Shown here piece after piece: positions 1 to 8,226 of a DNA stretch of 64,000 nt (position 1 is the stretch's first letter; each line of letters starts with the position of its first letter). The notes under the pieces are model-generated. The model was given only the letters and a program-made list of their open reading frames with translations, did no database searches and was not told where the DNA came from. The DNA comes from Actinacidiphila paucisporea (GTDB taxonomy: Bacteria > Actinomycetota > Actinomycetes > Streptomycetales > Streptomycetaceae). Made by a program: the position numbers and the translations under genes. Location of the stretch: NCBI RefSeq assembly GCF_900142575.1, contig NZ_FRBI01000005.1, forward strand, positions 124,001 to 188,000, read 5' to 3'.

Positions 1-1040
1 GGTGTCGGCTCGGCATAGACGTGCGCGAACAGCTCCATCGGGTCGAGCGGCGGGTCCTCGTGCATCCGCTCGCGCAGGTCGGCGGCCATCGCCTCGGCCT
101 CGTCCATCGCACGCTGCCGGCCGGCGTCGTCGAGCAGCCCGCGGCCTGTCAGCTCCCTTTCCAGCAGCTCCACGGGGTCGTGCGCCCGCCAGGCGGCGAC
201 CTCGGACTCCTCGCGGTAGCGGGTGGCGTCGTCGGCGTTGGTGTGCGCGTCGATCCGGTAGGTGACCGCCTCGACCAGGGTGGGGCCGCCGCCTTCCCGC
301 GCCCGCTCCAGGGCCTCGGTGAGCACCTGGTGGACGGCCGCCACGTCGTTGCCGTCCACCAACCGGCCCGGCATGCCGTAGCCGACCGCCTTGTGGGCGA
401 GGGTGGGGGCGGCGGTCTGCTTGTCGAGGGGCACGGAGATGGCGAAGCCGTTGTTCTGCACCAGGAAGACCACCGGGGCCCGCCAGACGGCCGCGAAATT
501 CAGCGCCTCGTGGAAGTCGCCCTCGCTGGTCCCGCCGTCGCCGACCAGGGCCAGCGCGGCCACCGGATCGCCGCTGAGCCGGGCCGCGTGCGCGAGGCCG
601 ACGGCGTGCGGCAGCTGGGTGGCGAGCGGGGTGCTCAGCGGTGCGACCCGGTGCTCGCGGGGGTCGTAGCCGGTGTGCCAGTCGCCGCGCAGCAGCGTCA
701 GCGCCTCGACGGGGTCGACCCCGCGGGCGATGACGGCGAGGGTGTCGCGGTAGCTGGGGAAGAGCCAGTCGTGGGGCCGCAGCGCGAGCGCGGCGGCGAT
801 CTCGCAGGCCTCCTGGCCGGTGCTGGACGGGTAGACGGCAAGGCGGCCCTGTCTGGTCAGGGCGGTGGCCTGCCGGTTGTAGCGGCGGCCGCGGACGAGC
901 TGGCCGTACAGCCTGCTGAGCAGCGCAGGATCCAGGTCCGCGGCGGCGGGGGTGCCGAGCAGCCGGTACGGCTCCGGGTCGGGCAGCAGCGGCGCGGCGT
1001 CGGCGCGAGGCCGCCAGGCAGGGGTGTCCAGCACGGTCAT
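1..1040 (-). CDS. 2-oxoacid (branched-chain/pyruvate) dehydrogenase E1 component alpha subunit, C-terminus cut by window edge
   Basis: E1-alpha subunit of a 2-oxoacid dehydrogenase complex, which decarboxylates a branched-chain 2-oxoacid or pyruvate on thiamine diphosphate and passes the acyl group to E2. About 346 residues are visible. The ThDP/Mg site is clear: a GDG followed about 28 residues later by QNNG, with the SEGDFHEALN and YRIDAHTNAD stretches typical of the family. The ATG at 1040 is preceded by a strong AAGGAGGTG ribosome site. The 3' end lies beyond the left edge, where E1-beta and E2 genes would be expected. The divergent Lrp/AsnC gene next door favours a branched-chain (bkdA-like) role over a pyruvate one, but sequence alone does not separate them. 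Confidence 0.88.
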   Translation of the reverse strand, partial: MTVLDTPAWRPRADAAPLLPDPEPYRLLGTPAAADLDPALLSRLYGQLVRGRRYNRQATALTRQGRLAVYPSSTGQEACEIAAALALRPHDWLFPSYRDTLAVIARGVDPVEALTLLRGDWHTGYDPREHRVAPLSTPLATQLPHAVGLAHAARLSGDPVAALALVGDGGTSEGDFHEALNFAAVWRAPVVFLVQNNGFAISVPLDKQTAAPTLAHKAVGYGMPGRLVDGNDVAAVHQVLTEALERAREGGGPTLVEAVTYRIDAHTNADDATRYREESEVAAWRAHDPVELLERELTGRGLLDDAGRQRAMDEAEAMAADLRERMHEDPPLDPMELFAHVYAEPT

Positions 1041-1065
1041 CGCGAGCACCTCCTTGTGGTCGGTG

Positions 1066-1120
1066 ACCGAAAGCAATCGGTAGCGCGAGCGGGTTCCGCT
1101 CTCCCTACCGATTGTTCGGT
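1066..1120. promoter_or_regulatory. Two inverted repeats in the E1-alpha / Lrp divergent promoter region
   Basis: ACCGA-N6-TCGGT lies at 1066-1081 and ACCGATTGTTCGGT (ACCGA-N4-TCGGT) at 1107-1120, upstream of the E1-alpha start. The second matches 11 of 14 bases of the palindrome in the 3-hydroxyacyl-CoA dehydrogenase/paaN intergenic region (4108-4121). They look like operators for a dimeric repressor. Which protein binds (the TetR at 1855-2442 or the Lrp protein) is inference. Confidence 0.5.
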
Positions 1121-1155
1121 CGCCGGAGGCATTTTGGCTACGGGGTGGTTTCGCC

Positions 1156-1164
1156 TGTGGACAA
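1156..1164 (-). promoter_or_regulatory. DnaA-box match (TTGTCCACA)
   Basis: Exact reverse-strand match to the Streptomyces DnaA-box consensus TTGTCCACA, in the intergenic region before the Lrp gene. A single box; its function is unknown. Confidence 0.45.
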
Positions 1165-1222
1165 ACGGTTCTGCACAGCCTGAGATGGAGCCAGTACGTC
1201 CATGGTAGGGAGCTTGCGGGGG

Positions 1223-1705
1223 ATGGCGAGAGAACAGATGGCCGACGAGGAGCCGACGGTCCGACCTCTGGACCCGATAGACCGCACGATCCTGCGGCTG
1301 CTGCAGGAGGACGGGCGGGCCTCGATACGCTCGGTGGCCGAGCGGGTGCACGTGTCCAGGGCGAACGCCTACGCCCGGATCAACCGGCTCATCGAGGACG
1401 GGGTCATCCGCGGTTTCACCGCCCGGGTCGACCACGAGCGCGCGGGCCACGGCGCGTCCGCGTACATCACCCTCAAGATCGTCCAGAACTCCTGGCGGAC
1501 TGTGCGGGAAAAGCTCGTCACCCTTCCGGGTGTCGCCCACATCGCACTGGTGAGCGGTGACTTCGACGTGCTGCTCCTGGTGCACACCGTCGACAACCGC
1601 AGCCTGCGGGAGCTGGTCCTGACCCGGCTGCAGTCCATCGAGGAGGTGCTGAGCAGCCGCACCCTGCTGGTCTTCGAGGAGACCGACCTGGTGGTCGGGG
1701 ACTGA
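1223..1705 (+). CDS. Lrp/AsnC family transcriptional regulator
   Basis: Feast/famine regulator of about 160 residues. An N-terminal helix-turn-helix (DRTILRLLQEDGR, SIRSVAERVHVSRANAYARI) is followed by a RAM-type effector/oligomerisation domain with the LVSGDFDVLLLV strand. The ATG at 1223 is chosen because TAGGGAG sits 10 bases upstream; ATGs at 1202 and 1238 are alternatives. It is transcribed divergently from the E1-alpha gene, the arrangement seen for BkdR-type regulators of branched-chain 2-oxoacid dehydrogenase operons, so control of that operon in response to amino or keto acids is the likely role. This is inferred from position, not shown. Confidence 0.9.
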   Translation: MAREQMADEEPTVRPLDPIDRTILRLLQEDGRASIRSVAERVHVSRANAYARINRLIEDGVIRGFTARVDHERAGHGASAYITLKIVQNSWRTVREKLVTLPGVAHIALVSGDFDVLLLVHTVDNRSLRELVLTRLQSIEEVLSSRTLLVFEETDLVVGD

Positions 1706-1854
1706 AACGGCGACGGCGCCGGCTGCCGTGATCTCCTCAGGAACGTCGCCCCTGGCGGCCCTTGACCCGTTCGGGTGACAGGCGGCCGGAGCCGTTGACC
1801 TGACCGAAGTTGTTGTCCTACCCGAAGTCGATGTCCTACTGCCGCGGACCCGGT

Positions 1855-2442
1855 CTAGCTGCGCAGCCCGTGGAAGGCCAGCCGCACCACGGCGTCGGCG
1901 ACCTGCTCCCGGTCGAGCGCTCCCTTCGCGGCGGGGCGGTACCATTCGGCTATCGAGTTGATCATCCCGAAGAGCAGCCTGGTGGCCAGCCTGACCTCGA
2001 CGTCCACCCGCAGGTCGCCCTCCGCCACGGCCTCCTTGAGCAGCTCGGCGACCCGCTGGTCGAACTCCCGCCTGCGCTCCATCGCCCACCGCTCGGTCGT
2101 GGTGTTCCCCCGCACCCGCAGCAGCAGCGTGACGTAGGGGAGCTCGTCCATGAGGACGACGGCCGTCCGCCGGATGACGAATTCCAGCCGCCGCACCGCC
2201 GGGCCGTCCTCGGCCTCCGGCTGGTCGAGGATGCCGAACAGACCGTCGAGGGCGCGGCCGACCGCCCGGTTGAGCAGCTCCTCCTTGCCCCGCACGTGGT
2301 GATAGATCGAGGATTTCGAGATTCCCGCCGCGCGCGAGAGGTCCTCCATGGACGTGCCGTCGTAGCCGCGTTCGTTGAAGACCTCCACGGCCACGGCGAG
2401 CAGCGAGTCCGGCGTATAGGTGTCGCGCTTGGGCATGGTCAT
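1855..2442 (-). CDS. TetR/AcrR family transcriptional repressor
   Basis: A 195-residue TetR protein. The N-terminal helix-turn-helix reads LLAVAVEVFNERGYDGTSM then AAGISKSSIYHHVRGKEELL; the rest is the all-helical ligand-binding domain. The start is the ATG at 2442, whose ATGA overlaps the stop of the upstream 3-hydroxyacyl-CoA dehydrogenase, so the two are translationally coupled. A reading frame extends further upstream but lies inside the dehydrogenase. Co-transcription with a phenylacetate/beta-oxidation gene, plus a palindromic site at 4108-4121, suggests that it represses this locus in response to an acyl-CoA such as phenylacetyl-CoA; the ligand is a guess. Confidence 0.92.
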   Translation of the reverse strand: MTMPKRDTYTPDSLLAVAVEVFNERGYDGTSMEDLSRAAGISKSSIYHHVRGKEELLNRAVGRALDGLFGILDQPEAEDGPAVRRLEFVIRRTAVVLMDELPYVTLLLRVRGNTTTERWAMERRREFDQRVAELLKEAVAEGDLRVDVEVRLATRLLFGMINSIAEWYRPAAKGALDREQVADAVVRLAFHGLRS

Positions 2443-3983
2443 GAGGAGAACACACCTTCGGCCGCGTCCGCACGCCGCCTCAGCTCCCGGCAGGGGGCGT
2501 AGCGGCCGGTGGGGGAGGCGCGGTGCAGCGCGTCCAGCAGATCGCGCACATAGCCGGCGGAGATCAGCTCGCACCACTCCAGCGGACCCAGCGGATAGTT
2601 GACGCCCAGCCGCATCGCGGTGTCGATGTCCCGGGCGGAGGCGACCTGCCGGGCGACGGCGTCGGTCGCCAGGTCGGCCAGCATGGCGACCGTCCGCGCC
2701 ACGATCAGGCCCGGCACATCCCCGACGACGCTGACGTCCTTGCCCAGCGCCTGGAAGAGGCCCACCGCCTGGTCCACCGCCTCGGCATGCGCCCCGTCAC
2801 AAGGTGCGACAGCGATCCGGGTCGCGGTGCGGTAGTCCAGCGCCAGGTCGAAGCGGACCCCCGGCGCCGGCATGGGATGGCCGTCCGCCAGCCGCAGCGG
2901 CGCACCGCCGGGCAGCACGATCGCGCCCGGCCCGTCCGCCGGCTCCTCGCGCACCTCGATCCCCGACTCCGCGACCAGCCCGGCGACCGCCCGCGCGGGG
3001 CCGAGGTCACCGCGCAGCACGACGTACGACGGGCAGACGGCCGGCTCGGCAGTCTGCGGCTGGAATTCCGGCCTCCGTACGCCGGCCTCCCCTGCGCCGC
3101 GGGAGCCGCCGGTGTCCCCGCCGTAGGCGAACCACCCGCGCCCGGTCTTGCGGCCGAGCCGCCCGGACTCGACCAGCCGGCGCTGGGCCAGCGACGGGGT
3201 GAATTTCGGGTCGTGGAAGAAGGCCTCCCAGACCGACCGGGTGACGGCCTCGTTGACGTCCTGGCCGATCAGGTCCATCAGTTCGAAAGGCCCCATGGCG
3301 AAGCCGCCGCACTCGCGCAGCACCGCGTCGATCGTCGCGGGGTCGGCGGCGCGCTCCTCGTACACCCGCAGCGCCTCGGCGTAGAAGGGGCGGGCGACGC
3401 GGTTGACGACGAAGCCCGGGGTGTCGGTGCAGCGCACCGGCGTCTTGCCCCAGGCGGCCGCCGTGTCGCAGGCGGTGGTGACGGCCGCGGCGTCAGTGGC
3501 GGCCCCGGCGACCACCTCGACCAGCGGCAGCAGCGGGGCGGGGTTGAAGAAGTGCAGCCCGACCAGGCGGCCCGGCAGCCGCAGCGCGCCCGCGACGGCG
3601 GTCACCGGCAACGAGGAGGTGTTGGTCGCCAGCAGGCAGCCGTCGCCGACGACGGCCTCCAGTTCGGCGAAGAGCGACTGCTTGGCGGCCAGGTCCTCGA
3701 CCACGGCCTCCACGACGAGCGACGCCCCCGCCAGGTCCGCGGCGCTCTCGGCGGGTACGAGCCGGGCCAGCGCGTCCTTAAGGTCGGTCGCGCCGAGCCT
3801 GCCCTTGGCGACCAGCCGGTCGAGGCGGCCCGCCACGGCGTCGGCCGCGACCCGCGCCCGGCCGGGGGCGGCGTCGTGCAGCAGCACCCGGTGGCCGGCG
3901 AGCAGCGCCACCTGGGCGATCCCCTGGCCCATGGTCCCGACGCCTACGACGGCCACGGTGCTGGTGCGGTCAAGTGCGGTCAC
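2439..3983 (-). CDS. 3-hydroxyacyl-CoA dehydrogenase (PaaH/PaaC type)
   Basis: NAD-dependent 3-hydroxyacyl-CoA dehydrogenase of about 514 residues, oxidising a 3-hydroxyacyl-CoA to the 3-oxo form in beta-oxidation or the late phenylacetate pathway. The N-terminal Rossmann motif is VVGVGTMGQGIAQVALLAG; the catalytic region has ATNTSSLPVTA and LVGLHFFNPAPLLPLVEVV; the first C-terminal dimer domain contains TPGFVVNRVARPFY. A second 3HCDH C-terminal unit ends the protein (VPGLIVARTVAMLADLA), the two-module layout of Paa-type enzymes. The GTG at 3983 has AAGGAG upstream; a GTG at 3992 is too close to it. Divergent from paaN and coupled to the TetR gene. Confidence 0.9.
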   Translation of the reverse strand: MTALDRTSTVAVVGVGTMGQGIAQVALLAGHRVLLHDAAPGRARVAADAVAGRLDRLVAKGRLGATDLKDALARLVPAESAADLAGASLVVEAVVEDLAAKQSLFAELEAVVGDGCLLATNTSSLPVTAVAGALRLPGRLVGLHFFNPAPLLPLVEVVAGAATDAAAVTTACDTAAAWGKTPVRCTDTPGFVVNRVARPFYAEALRVYEERAADPATIDAVLRECGGFAMGPFELMDLIGQDVNEAVTRSVWEAFFHDPKFTPSLAQRRLVESGRLGRKTGRGWFAYGGDTGGSRGAGEAGVRRPEFQPQTAEPAVCPSYVVLRGDLGPARAVAGLVAESGIEVREEPADGPGAIVLPGGAPLRLADGHPMPAPGVRFDLALDYRTATRIAVAPCDGAHAEAVDQAVGLFQALGKDVSVVGDVPGLIVARTVAMLADLATDAVARQVASARDIDTAMRLGVNYPLGPLEWCELISAGYVRDLLDALHRASPTGRYAPCRELRRRADAAEGVFSS

Positions 3984-4072
3984 GCTGTCCACGACTCCTT
4001 GCCGATGCCGAACGGTTCCTGCCGGTGCCGGTTCCCGCCCGTGCCCGCCGGGCTCTCCCGGCTCCGGCAGAG

Positions 4073-4081
4073 TTATCCACA
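4073..4081 (+). promoter_or_regulatory. DnaA-box match (TTATCCACA)
   Basis: TTATCCACA in the intergenic region between the 3-hydroxyacyl-CoA dehydrogenase and paaN, next to the palindrome at 4108-4121. Confidence 0.4.
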
Positions 4082-4107
4082 GGTCGGGGTTTCCCGCCCT
4101 TGTCCCG

Positions 4108-4121
4108 ACCGAACATTCGGT
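4108..4121. promoter_or_regulatory. Palindromic operator ACCGAACATTCGGT
   Basis: A perfect inverted repeat (six-base arms, two-base centre) in the divergent promoter region between the 3-hydroxyacyl-CoA dehydrogenase/TetR operon and paaN. Position and symmetry fit a TetR operator controlling both directions. A related site lies at 1107-1120. Confidence 0.6.
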
Positions 4122-4174
4122 TAATCTAGCGGTGTTCCCCTCACCCAGCCCAGCTCGACGAGGAGTTGGTCCCA

Positions 4175-5857
4175 TTGTCCGCCGATCTCTCCCCCCTGTC
4201 CCTGGCCGAGCGCCATCGCGAGACCCTCGACAAGGCGCTGGAGACCATAAGGACCCGCGCCTACTGGTCGCCCCACCCCGAGCAGCCGAAGGCGTATCCG
4301 GACGCCGGCGAGGGCAAGGCCGCGTTCGAAGCGCTGCTCGGGAAGCCCTTCCCCTTCGCGTCGGCGCAGCCGGGGACGGACGAGTGGACCGGCGGCGAGC
4401 GCTCGCCGTACGGGATCGAGCTGGGTGTGACGTATCCGCACCCGGATCCCGACGTGCTGCTGCCCGCGATGCGCGCCGCGATGCCCGCCTGGCGGGACGC
4501 GGGACCCGAGGCCCGGGCGATGGTTTGCCTGGAGGTTTTGGCCCGGATCAACGCGCGGACGCACGAGTTCGCCCATGCGGTGATGCACACCTCGGGCCAG
4601 GCCTTCACGATGGCCTTCCAGGCCGGCGGCCTGCACGCCCAGGACCGCGGCCTCGAAGCGGTGGCGTATGCGTATGCCGAGCAGGTGCGCACCCCGGAGA
4701 GCGCCGAATGGGTGAAGCCGCAGGGCAAGCGGGACCCGATCGCCCTGCGCAAGTCCTTCACCGCGGTGCCACGCGGCATCGGCCTGGTGATCGGCTGCAA
4801 CACCTTCCCGACCTGGAATGGCTACCCGGGCCTGTTCGCCTCGCTGGCCACCGGCAATGCGGTGCTGGTCAAGCCGCATCCGCGGGCCGTGCTGCCGCTC
4901 GCGATGACCGTCGCCGTCGCCCGTGACGTGCTGGCGGACGCGGGCTTCTCCCCCGACCTGGTGTGCCTGGCCGTCGACCGTCCTGGCGAGGGACTCGCCA
5001 GGACGCTGGCCCTGCGCCCCGAGGTCCGCGTCATCGACTACACCGGGTCGACGGCTTTCGGCGACTGGCTGGAGGCCAACGCCCGCCAGGCACAGGTCTT
5101 CACCGAGAAGGCCGGGGTCAACACGGTAGTGGTGGACTCCACCGACGACTACCGCGGCATGCTCTCCAACCTGGCCTTCTCCCTGTCGCTCTACAGCGGG
5201 CAGATGTGCACCACCCCGCAGAATCTGCTGATCCCCCGGGACGGCATCGGCACGGAGGCGGGACCGCGGGCGTACGACGAGGTGGTCGCCGACCTCGCCG
5301 CCGCGGTGGAACAGCTGCTCGGCGACGACGCCCGGGCCAACGCGCTGCTCGGCGCGCTGGTCAATCCGGACGTCAAGGCCCGGCTGGACGCCGCCCCCGG
5401 TATGGGCGAGGTCGCGCTGGCCTCGCGCGCGGTGGCCCACCCCGACTTCCCCGACGCGGTCGTCCGCACCCCGGTGCTGGTCAGGCTGGACACCGCCAAG
5501 CCGGACGCGGAGGCGGCGTTCATGGCCGAGTGCTTCGGCCCTGTCGCCTTCGCCGTCGCCGTGGACTCCACCGACGCGGCGCTCCGGCTGCTGCGCCGCA
5601 CGATCCGCGACCACGGCGCCATGACGGTGGGCGGCTACACGACCTCGCCCGAGGTGGAGCGGCAGCTGGAAGAGGTCTGCCAGGAGGAGTGCGCTCAGCT
5701 GTCGCTCAACCTGACCGGCGGGGTGTATGTGAACCAGACCGCCGCCTTCTCCGACTTCCACGGCTCCGGCGGCAATCCCGCCGCCAATGCGGCGCTGTGC
5801 GACGGGGCCTTCGTCGCGAGCCGGTTCCGGACGGTGGAGGTGCGCAGGCCGGCCTGA
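4175..5857 (+). CDS. paaN: Phenylacetic acid degradation protein PaaN (aldehyde dehydrogenase family)
   Basis: Aldehyde-dehydrogenase-superfamily protein of about 560 residues, the PaaN type, which lacks the hydratase half of PaaZ. It is expected to oxidise the ring-opened semialdehyde CoA intermediate of phenylacetate breakdown. The NAD-binding VIGCNTFPTWNGYPG stretch, the TGSTAFG loop and the catalytic cysteine in YSGQMCTTPQN are all present; the usual ELGG glutamate motif reads TEKAGVN, as in PaaN proteins. The TTG at 4175 has GAGGAG nine bases upstream; the earlier TTG at 4166 directly abuts that site and is unlikely. No other paa ring-epoxidation genes are visible here. Confidence 0.85.
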   Translation: MSADLSPLSLAERHRETLDKALETIRTRAYWSPHPEQPKAYPDAGEGKAAFEALLGKPFPFASAQPGTDEWTGGERSPYGIELGVTYPHPDPDVLLPAMRAAMPAWRDAGPEARAMVCLEVLARINARTHEFAHAVMHTSGQAFTMAFQAGGLHAQDRGLEAVAYAYAEQVRTPESAEWVKPQGKRDPIALRKSFTAVPRGIGLVIGCNTFPTWNGYPGLFASLATGNAVLVKPHPRAVLPLAMTVAVARDVLADAGFSPDLVCLAVDRPGEGLARTLALRPEVRVIDYTGSTAFGDWLEANARQAQVFTEKAGVNTVVVDSTDDYRGMLSNLAFSLSLYSGQMCTTPQNLLIPRDGIGTEAGPRAYDEVVADLAAAVEQLLGDDARANALLGALVNPDVKARLDAAPGMGEVALASRAVAHPDFPDAVVRTPVLVRLDTAKPDAEAAFMAECFGPVAFAVAVDSTDAALRLLRRTIRDHGAMTVGGYTTSPEVERQLEEVCQEECAQLSLNLTGGVYVNQTAAFSDFHGSGGNPAANAALCDGAFVASRFRTVEVRRPA

Positions 5858-5898
5858 CCGGACGTACCCCGGACCGGCACGGGGTCAGGGGCGTCCGG
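5858..5898. terminator. Bidirectional hairpin between paaN and the methyltransferase gene
   Basis: Outer arms CCGGACG (5858-5864) and CGTCCGG (5892-5898) enclose an inner CCCCG/CGGGG stem (5867-5871 with 5880-5884). It sits between two convergent genes and overlaps the stop of the methyltransferase. There is no U-tract, as is common in Streptomyces. Confidence 0.6.
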
Positions 5899-6691
5899 GG
5901 ACCAGCGGGGAACCGGACGTCGCCGACCAGTGGTAGAGCGTCATCCCGACGCTGGTGGCCAGGTTGTAGCTGGACACCTGCGGCCGCATCGGCAGCGAGA
6001 CCAGTGCCGTGGCCCGGGCGCGCAGCTCGTCGGACACGCCGTGCCGCTCCGAGCCGAAGACGATCAGCGCGTCGTCCGGCAGCGCGGTGCCGCGGATGTC
6101 CGCGCCCTCGGGGTCGAGGACGTGCAGTGGCCCCGGCGGCAGCCCGTCCGGGTCGGTGCGGTCCACGGCCGTCGCGTAGTGCAGCCCGGCGCCGGCCCGT
6201 ACGGCGTTGGGATGCCAGGGGTCCAGGTCGCCGGTGGTGACGACGCCGGTGACACCGAAACCGGCGGCGAGCCGGATCACGGCACCGACGTTGCCGAGGT
6301 TGCGCGGGCGGTCGAGGACCACGACCGGGGCCTGCCGGGGCAGCGCCGCCAGCGCCGCCGTGCGCCCGTCCCCGCCCGGGCGGGCGGCGAGCGCCGCCAC
6401 GGCCGTGGGATGGACGCGGGTCACCAGCTCACGCAGCGCGGCGGCCGGGACCTCGGTGACACGCTCGGCGAGGTCCGCGGCCAGGTCGGGCGCCAGGTCG
6501 GCGGCGAGCCGCAGCACGGCGTCCTTGTCGCTACTGACCGCGACATGGACGTCGGCGCCGAAGCGCAGCGCGTGCTTGAGGGCGTGGAAGCCGTCGAGCA
6601 CGACCGTGTCCGCCGTGGCGGCGTGCTCATGCCAGCGCAGCACGGCGGACCGCACCCCGGGCAGCCGGAGTGCGGCCTGCTCATCGCTCAT
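5885..6691 (-). CDS. SpoU/TrmH family RNA 2'-O-methyltransferase
   Basis: A 268-residue SPOUT-fold enzyme that methylates ribose 2'-OH in rRNA or tRNA using S-adenosylmethionine. Motif 1 is visible as RPRNLGNVGAVIRLAAGFG, motif 2 as LIVFGSERHGVSDEL and motif 3 as LPMRPQVSSYNLATSVGM, which form the knotted cofactor site. The N-terminal 90 residues form the usual substrate-binding extension (VVLDGFHALKHALRFGA). The target nucleotide cannot be read from sequence. Convergent with paaN. Confidence 0.9.
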   Translation of the reverse strand: MSDEQAALRLPGVRSAVLRWHEHAATADTVVLDGFHALKHALRFGADVHVAVSSDKDAVLRLAADLAPDLAADLAERVTEVPAAALRELVTRVHPTAVAALAARPGGDGRTAALAALPRQAPVVVLDRPRNLGNVGAVIRLAAGFGVTGVVTTGDLDPWHPNAVRAGAGLHYATAVDRTDPDGLPPGPLHVLDPEGADIRGTALPDDALIVFGSERHGVSDELRARATALVSLPMRPQVSSYNLATSVGMTLYHWSATSGSPLVPGRP

Positions 6692-6807
6692 GCCGCCAGC
6701 CTAAGGCGAGACCTGGCCCCGCCCGCCCAGGTCACCGGCCGGGAACGGGCCGGCGGGCAGGTGGATCAGCGGATCAGGTGCGTCAGCGGGCCGGGCGGGC
6801 TCGCGCG

Positions 6808-8226
6808 TCAGGTGACGGCCTCGGTGGGCGACGGCCCCGCCGCGGGCTGCCCGGCGTCATCGTCCGCCGAGCGCTGCCCGGGGACCGCGGCGGCCGCGGG
6901 CGGCGCCGAGGACCGGCGCAGCGGCCGGGCGACCTGCTCGCCCAGCCAGCGCAGGAAACCGGTGGGCAGGAAGACGGCGTCGGCGGCGATCATGGCCAGC
7001 GAGAAGAAGGGCAGCCCGAGCACGATGGCGATCGACGCGTGCTCCAGCATCATCGCCACCAGCAGCACGTTCTTCACCCGGCGGTTGAAGAGGGTGAAGG
7101 GGAAGGCGACCTGCACCATGACCGTGCCGTAGGTGATCAGCATGACCATCAGCGAATTGCCCGCCAGTGCGTGCGACAGGCTCGGCCACGGGGTGAAGTC
7201 GTCCAGGTGCAGCGGATAGTAGAGCGCGGTGCCGTCCTCCCACCGGCTGCCCTGGATCTTGTACCAGCCGGCCGTGGAGTAGATCAGGCAGACCTCCACG
7301 ACGATCACCAGCATGGCCCCGTTGTGGATGACGTCGGCCATGATGTCCAGCACCGTGCGCGGCTCACCGGGCGCGTAGCGGCGTACCGCCCACCACAGTG
7401 CCTGGAGCAGCAGTCCCGCCCACAGCGCCACCGCCCACTCGGTGCTGAGCTTGCCCGCCGCGGTGGCCGCCACCAGTGCGGCACCCAGCAGCAGCCACAG
7501 CGCGATCCCCACCGGGTCGGTCCCCGCGCTCCCCGGCAGGCGCGGGGCGCCTCCGGACCGCGCGACGGCCGCATCCGACGCCCGGGCCTCCGCCTTGGCC
7601 GCGGCCCGGTCGGCGATCCGCCGGTCCAGCGACCAGACCTGGCCGCAGCGGGTGAAGACGAGGTAGATGGCCATCAGGTGGATGACGTTGTCGCCGCCGT
7701 CTCCCATGAAGACGCTGCGGTTCTGCAGTGACAGCACCCCGAGCATGAAGAGCACCGACGCGGTCCTGGTGCGCCAGCCGATCAGCAGCATGGCGCTGCT
7801 GATCACGGCCACCGCGTAGACCAGCTCGAACCAGCCGCGGCTGTCGCTCCACAGCACCGCGGTGAAGGCGTGGTTTCCGGCGACCAGCCGTTTGGCCAGG
7901 TCGAAGCTCCACGGGCTGTCGGGGCCGTAGAGCTCGGAGCGGTGCGGCCACTCCCGCAGCAGGAACAGCAGCCAGGTCAGCGAGAAGCCGATCCGTACGA
8001 TCGCGCTCTGGTAGGGCGCCAGGGCGCCGCCGGTGATCCTGGAGAGACCGGCGGCGATACCGCGGTCGATACCGCGGCCTAGCCCGGCGAAGGGCGAGGG
8101 GGCCGGAGCGGGGTCCACCAGGGCATGGCTGCCGGCGCCCGGGGCGGCGGCGACCGGCTCAGCGGTGCCGGCGGCCGGGTCAGGGGCGGCGGGGGCGGGC
8201 GGGGCCGGGATGCCGGGGTCGCTCAC
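6808..8226 (-). CDS. HTTM-domain (vitamin K-dependent gamma-carboxylase-like) membrane protein
   Basis: About 472 residues. After a Pro/Ala-rich N-terminus of some 60 residues there are several hydrophobic segments characteristic of the HTTM domain, which is related to the membrane part of vitamin K-dependent gamma-carboxylase (IGFSLTWLLFLLREWPHR, LLIGWRTRTASVLFMLG, GDGGDNVIHLMAIYLVF, IYSTAGWYKIQGSRWEDG). The GTG at 8226 overlaps the stop of the DUF5819 gene (GTGA), so the two are coupled and probably form one complex. Biochemical activity is unknown for bacterial members. Confidence 0.82.
   Translation of the reverse strand: MSDPGIPAPPAPAAPDPAAGTAEPVAAAPGAGSHALVDPAPAPSPFAGLGRGIDRGIAAGLSRITGGALAPYQSAIVRIGFSLTWLLFLLREWPHRSELYGPDSPWSFDLAKRLVAGNHAFTAVLWSDSRGWFELVYAVAVISSAMLLIGWRTRTASVLFMLGVLSLQNRSVFMGDGGDNVIHLMAIYLVFTRCGQVWSLDRRIADRAAAKAEARASDAAVARSGGAPRLPGSAGTDPVGIALWLLLGAALVAATAAGKLSTEWAVALWAGLLLQALWWAVRRYAPGEPRTVLDIMADVIHNGAMLVIVVEVCLIYSTAGWYKIQGSRWEDGTALYYPLHLDDFTPWPSLSHALAGNSLMVMLITYGTVMVQVAFPFTLFNRRVKNVLLVAMMLEHASIAIVLGLPFFSLAMIAADAVFLPTGFLRWLGEQVARPLRRSSAPPAAAAVPGQRSADDDAGQPAAGPSPTEAVT

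Noticed and set aside
4121..5761. Minus-strand frame of 546 codons opposite paaN
   Set aside because: Composition typical of antisense frames (Arg/Gly/His/Gln-rich); paaN on the plus strand has clear family motifs.
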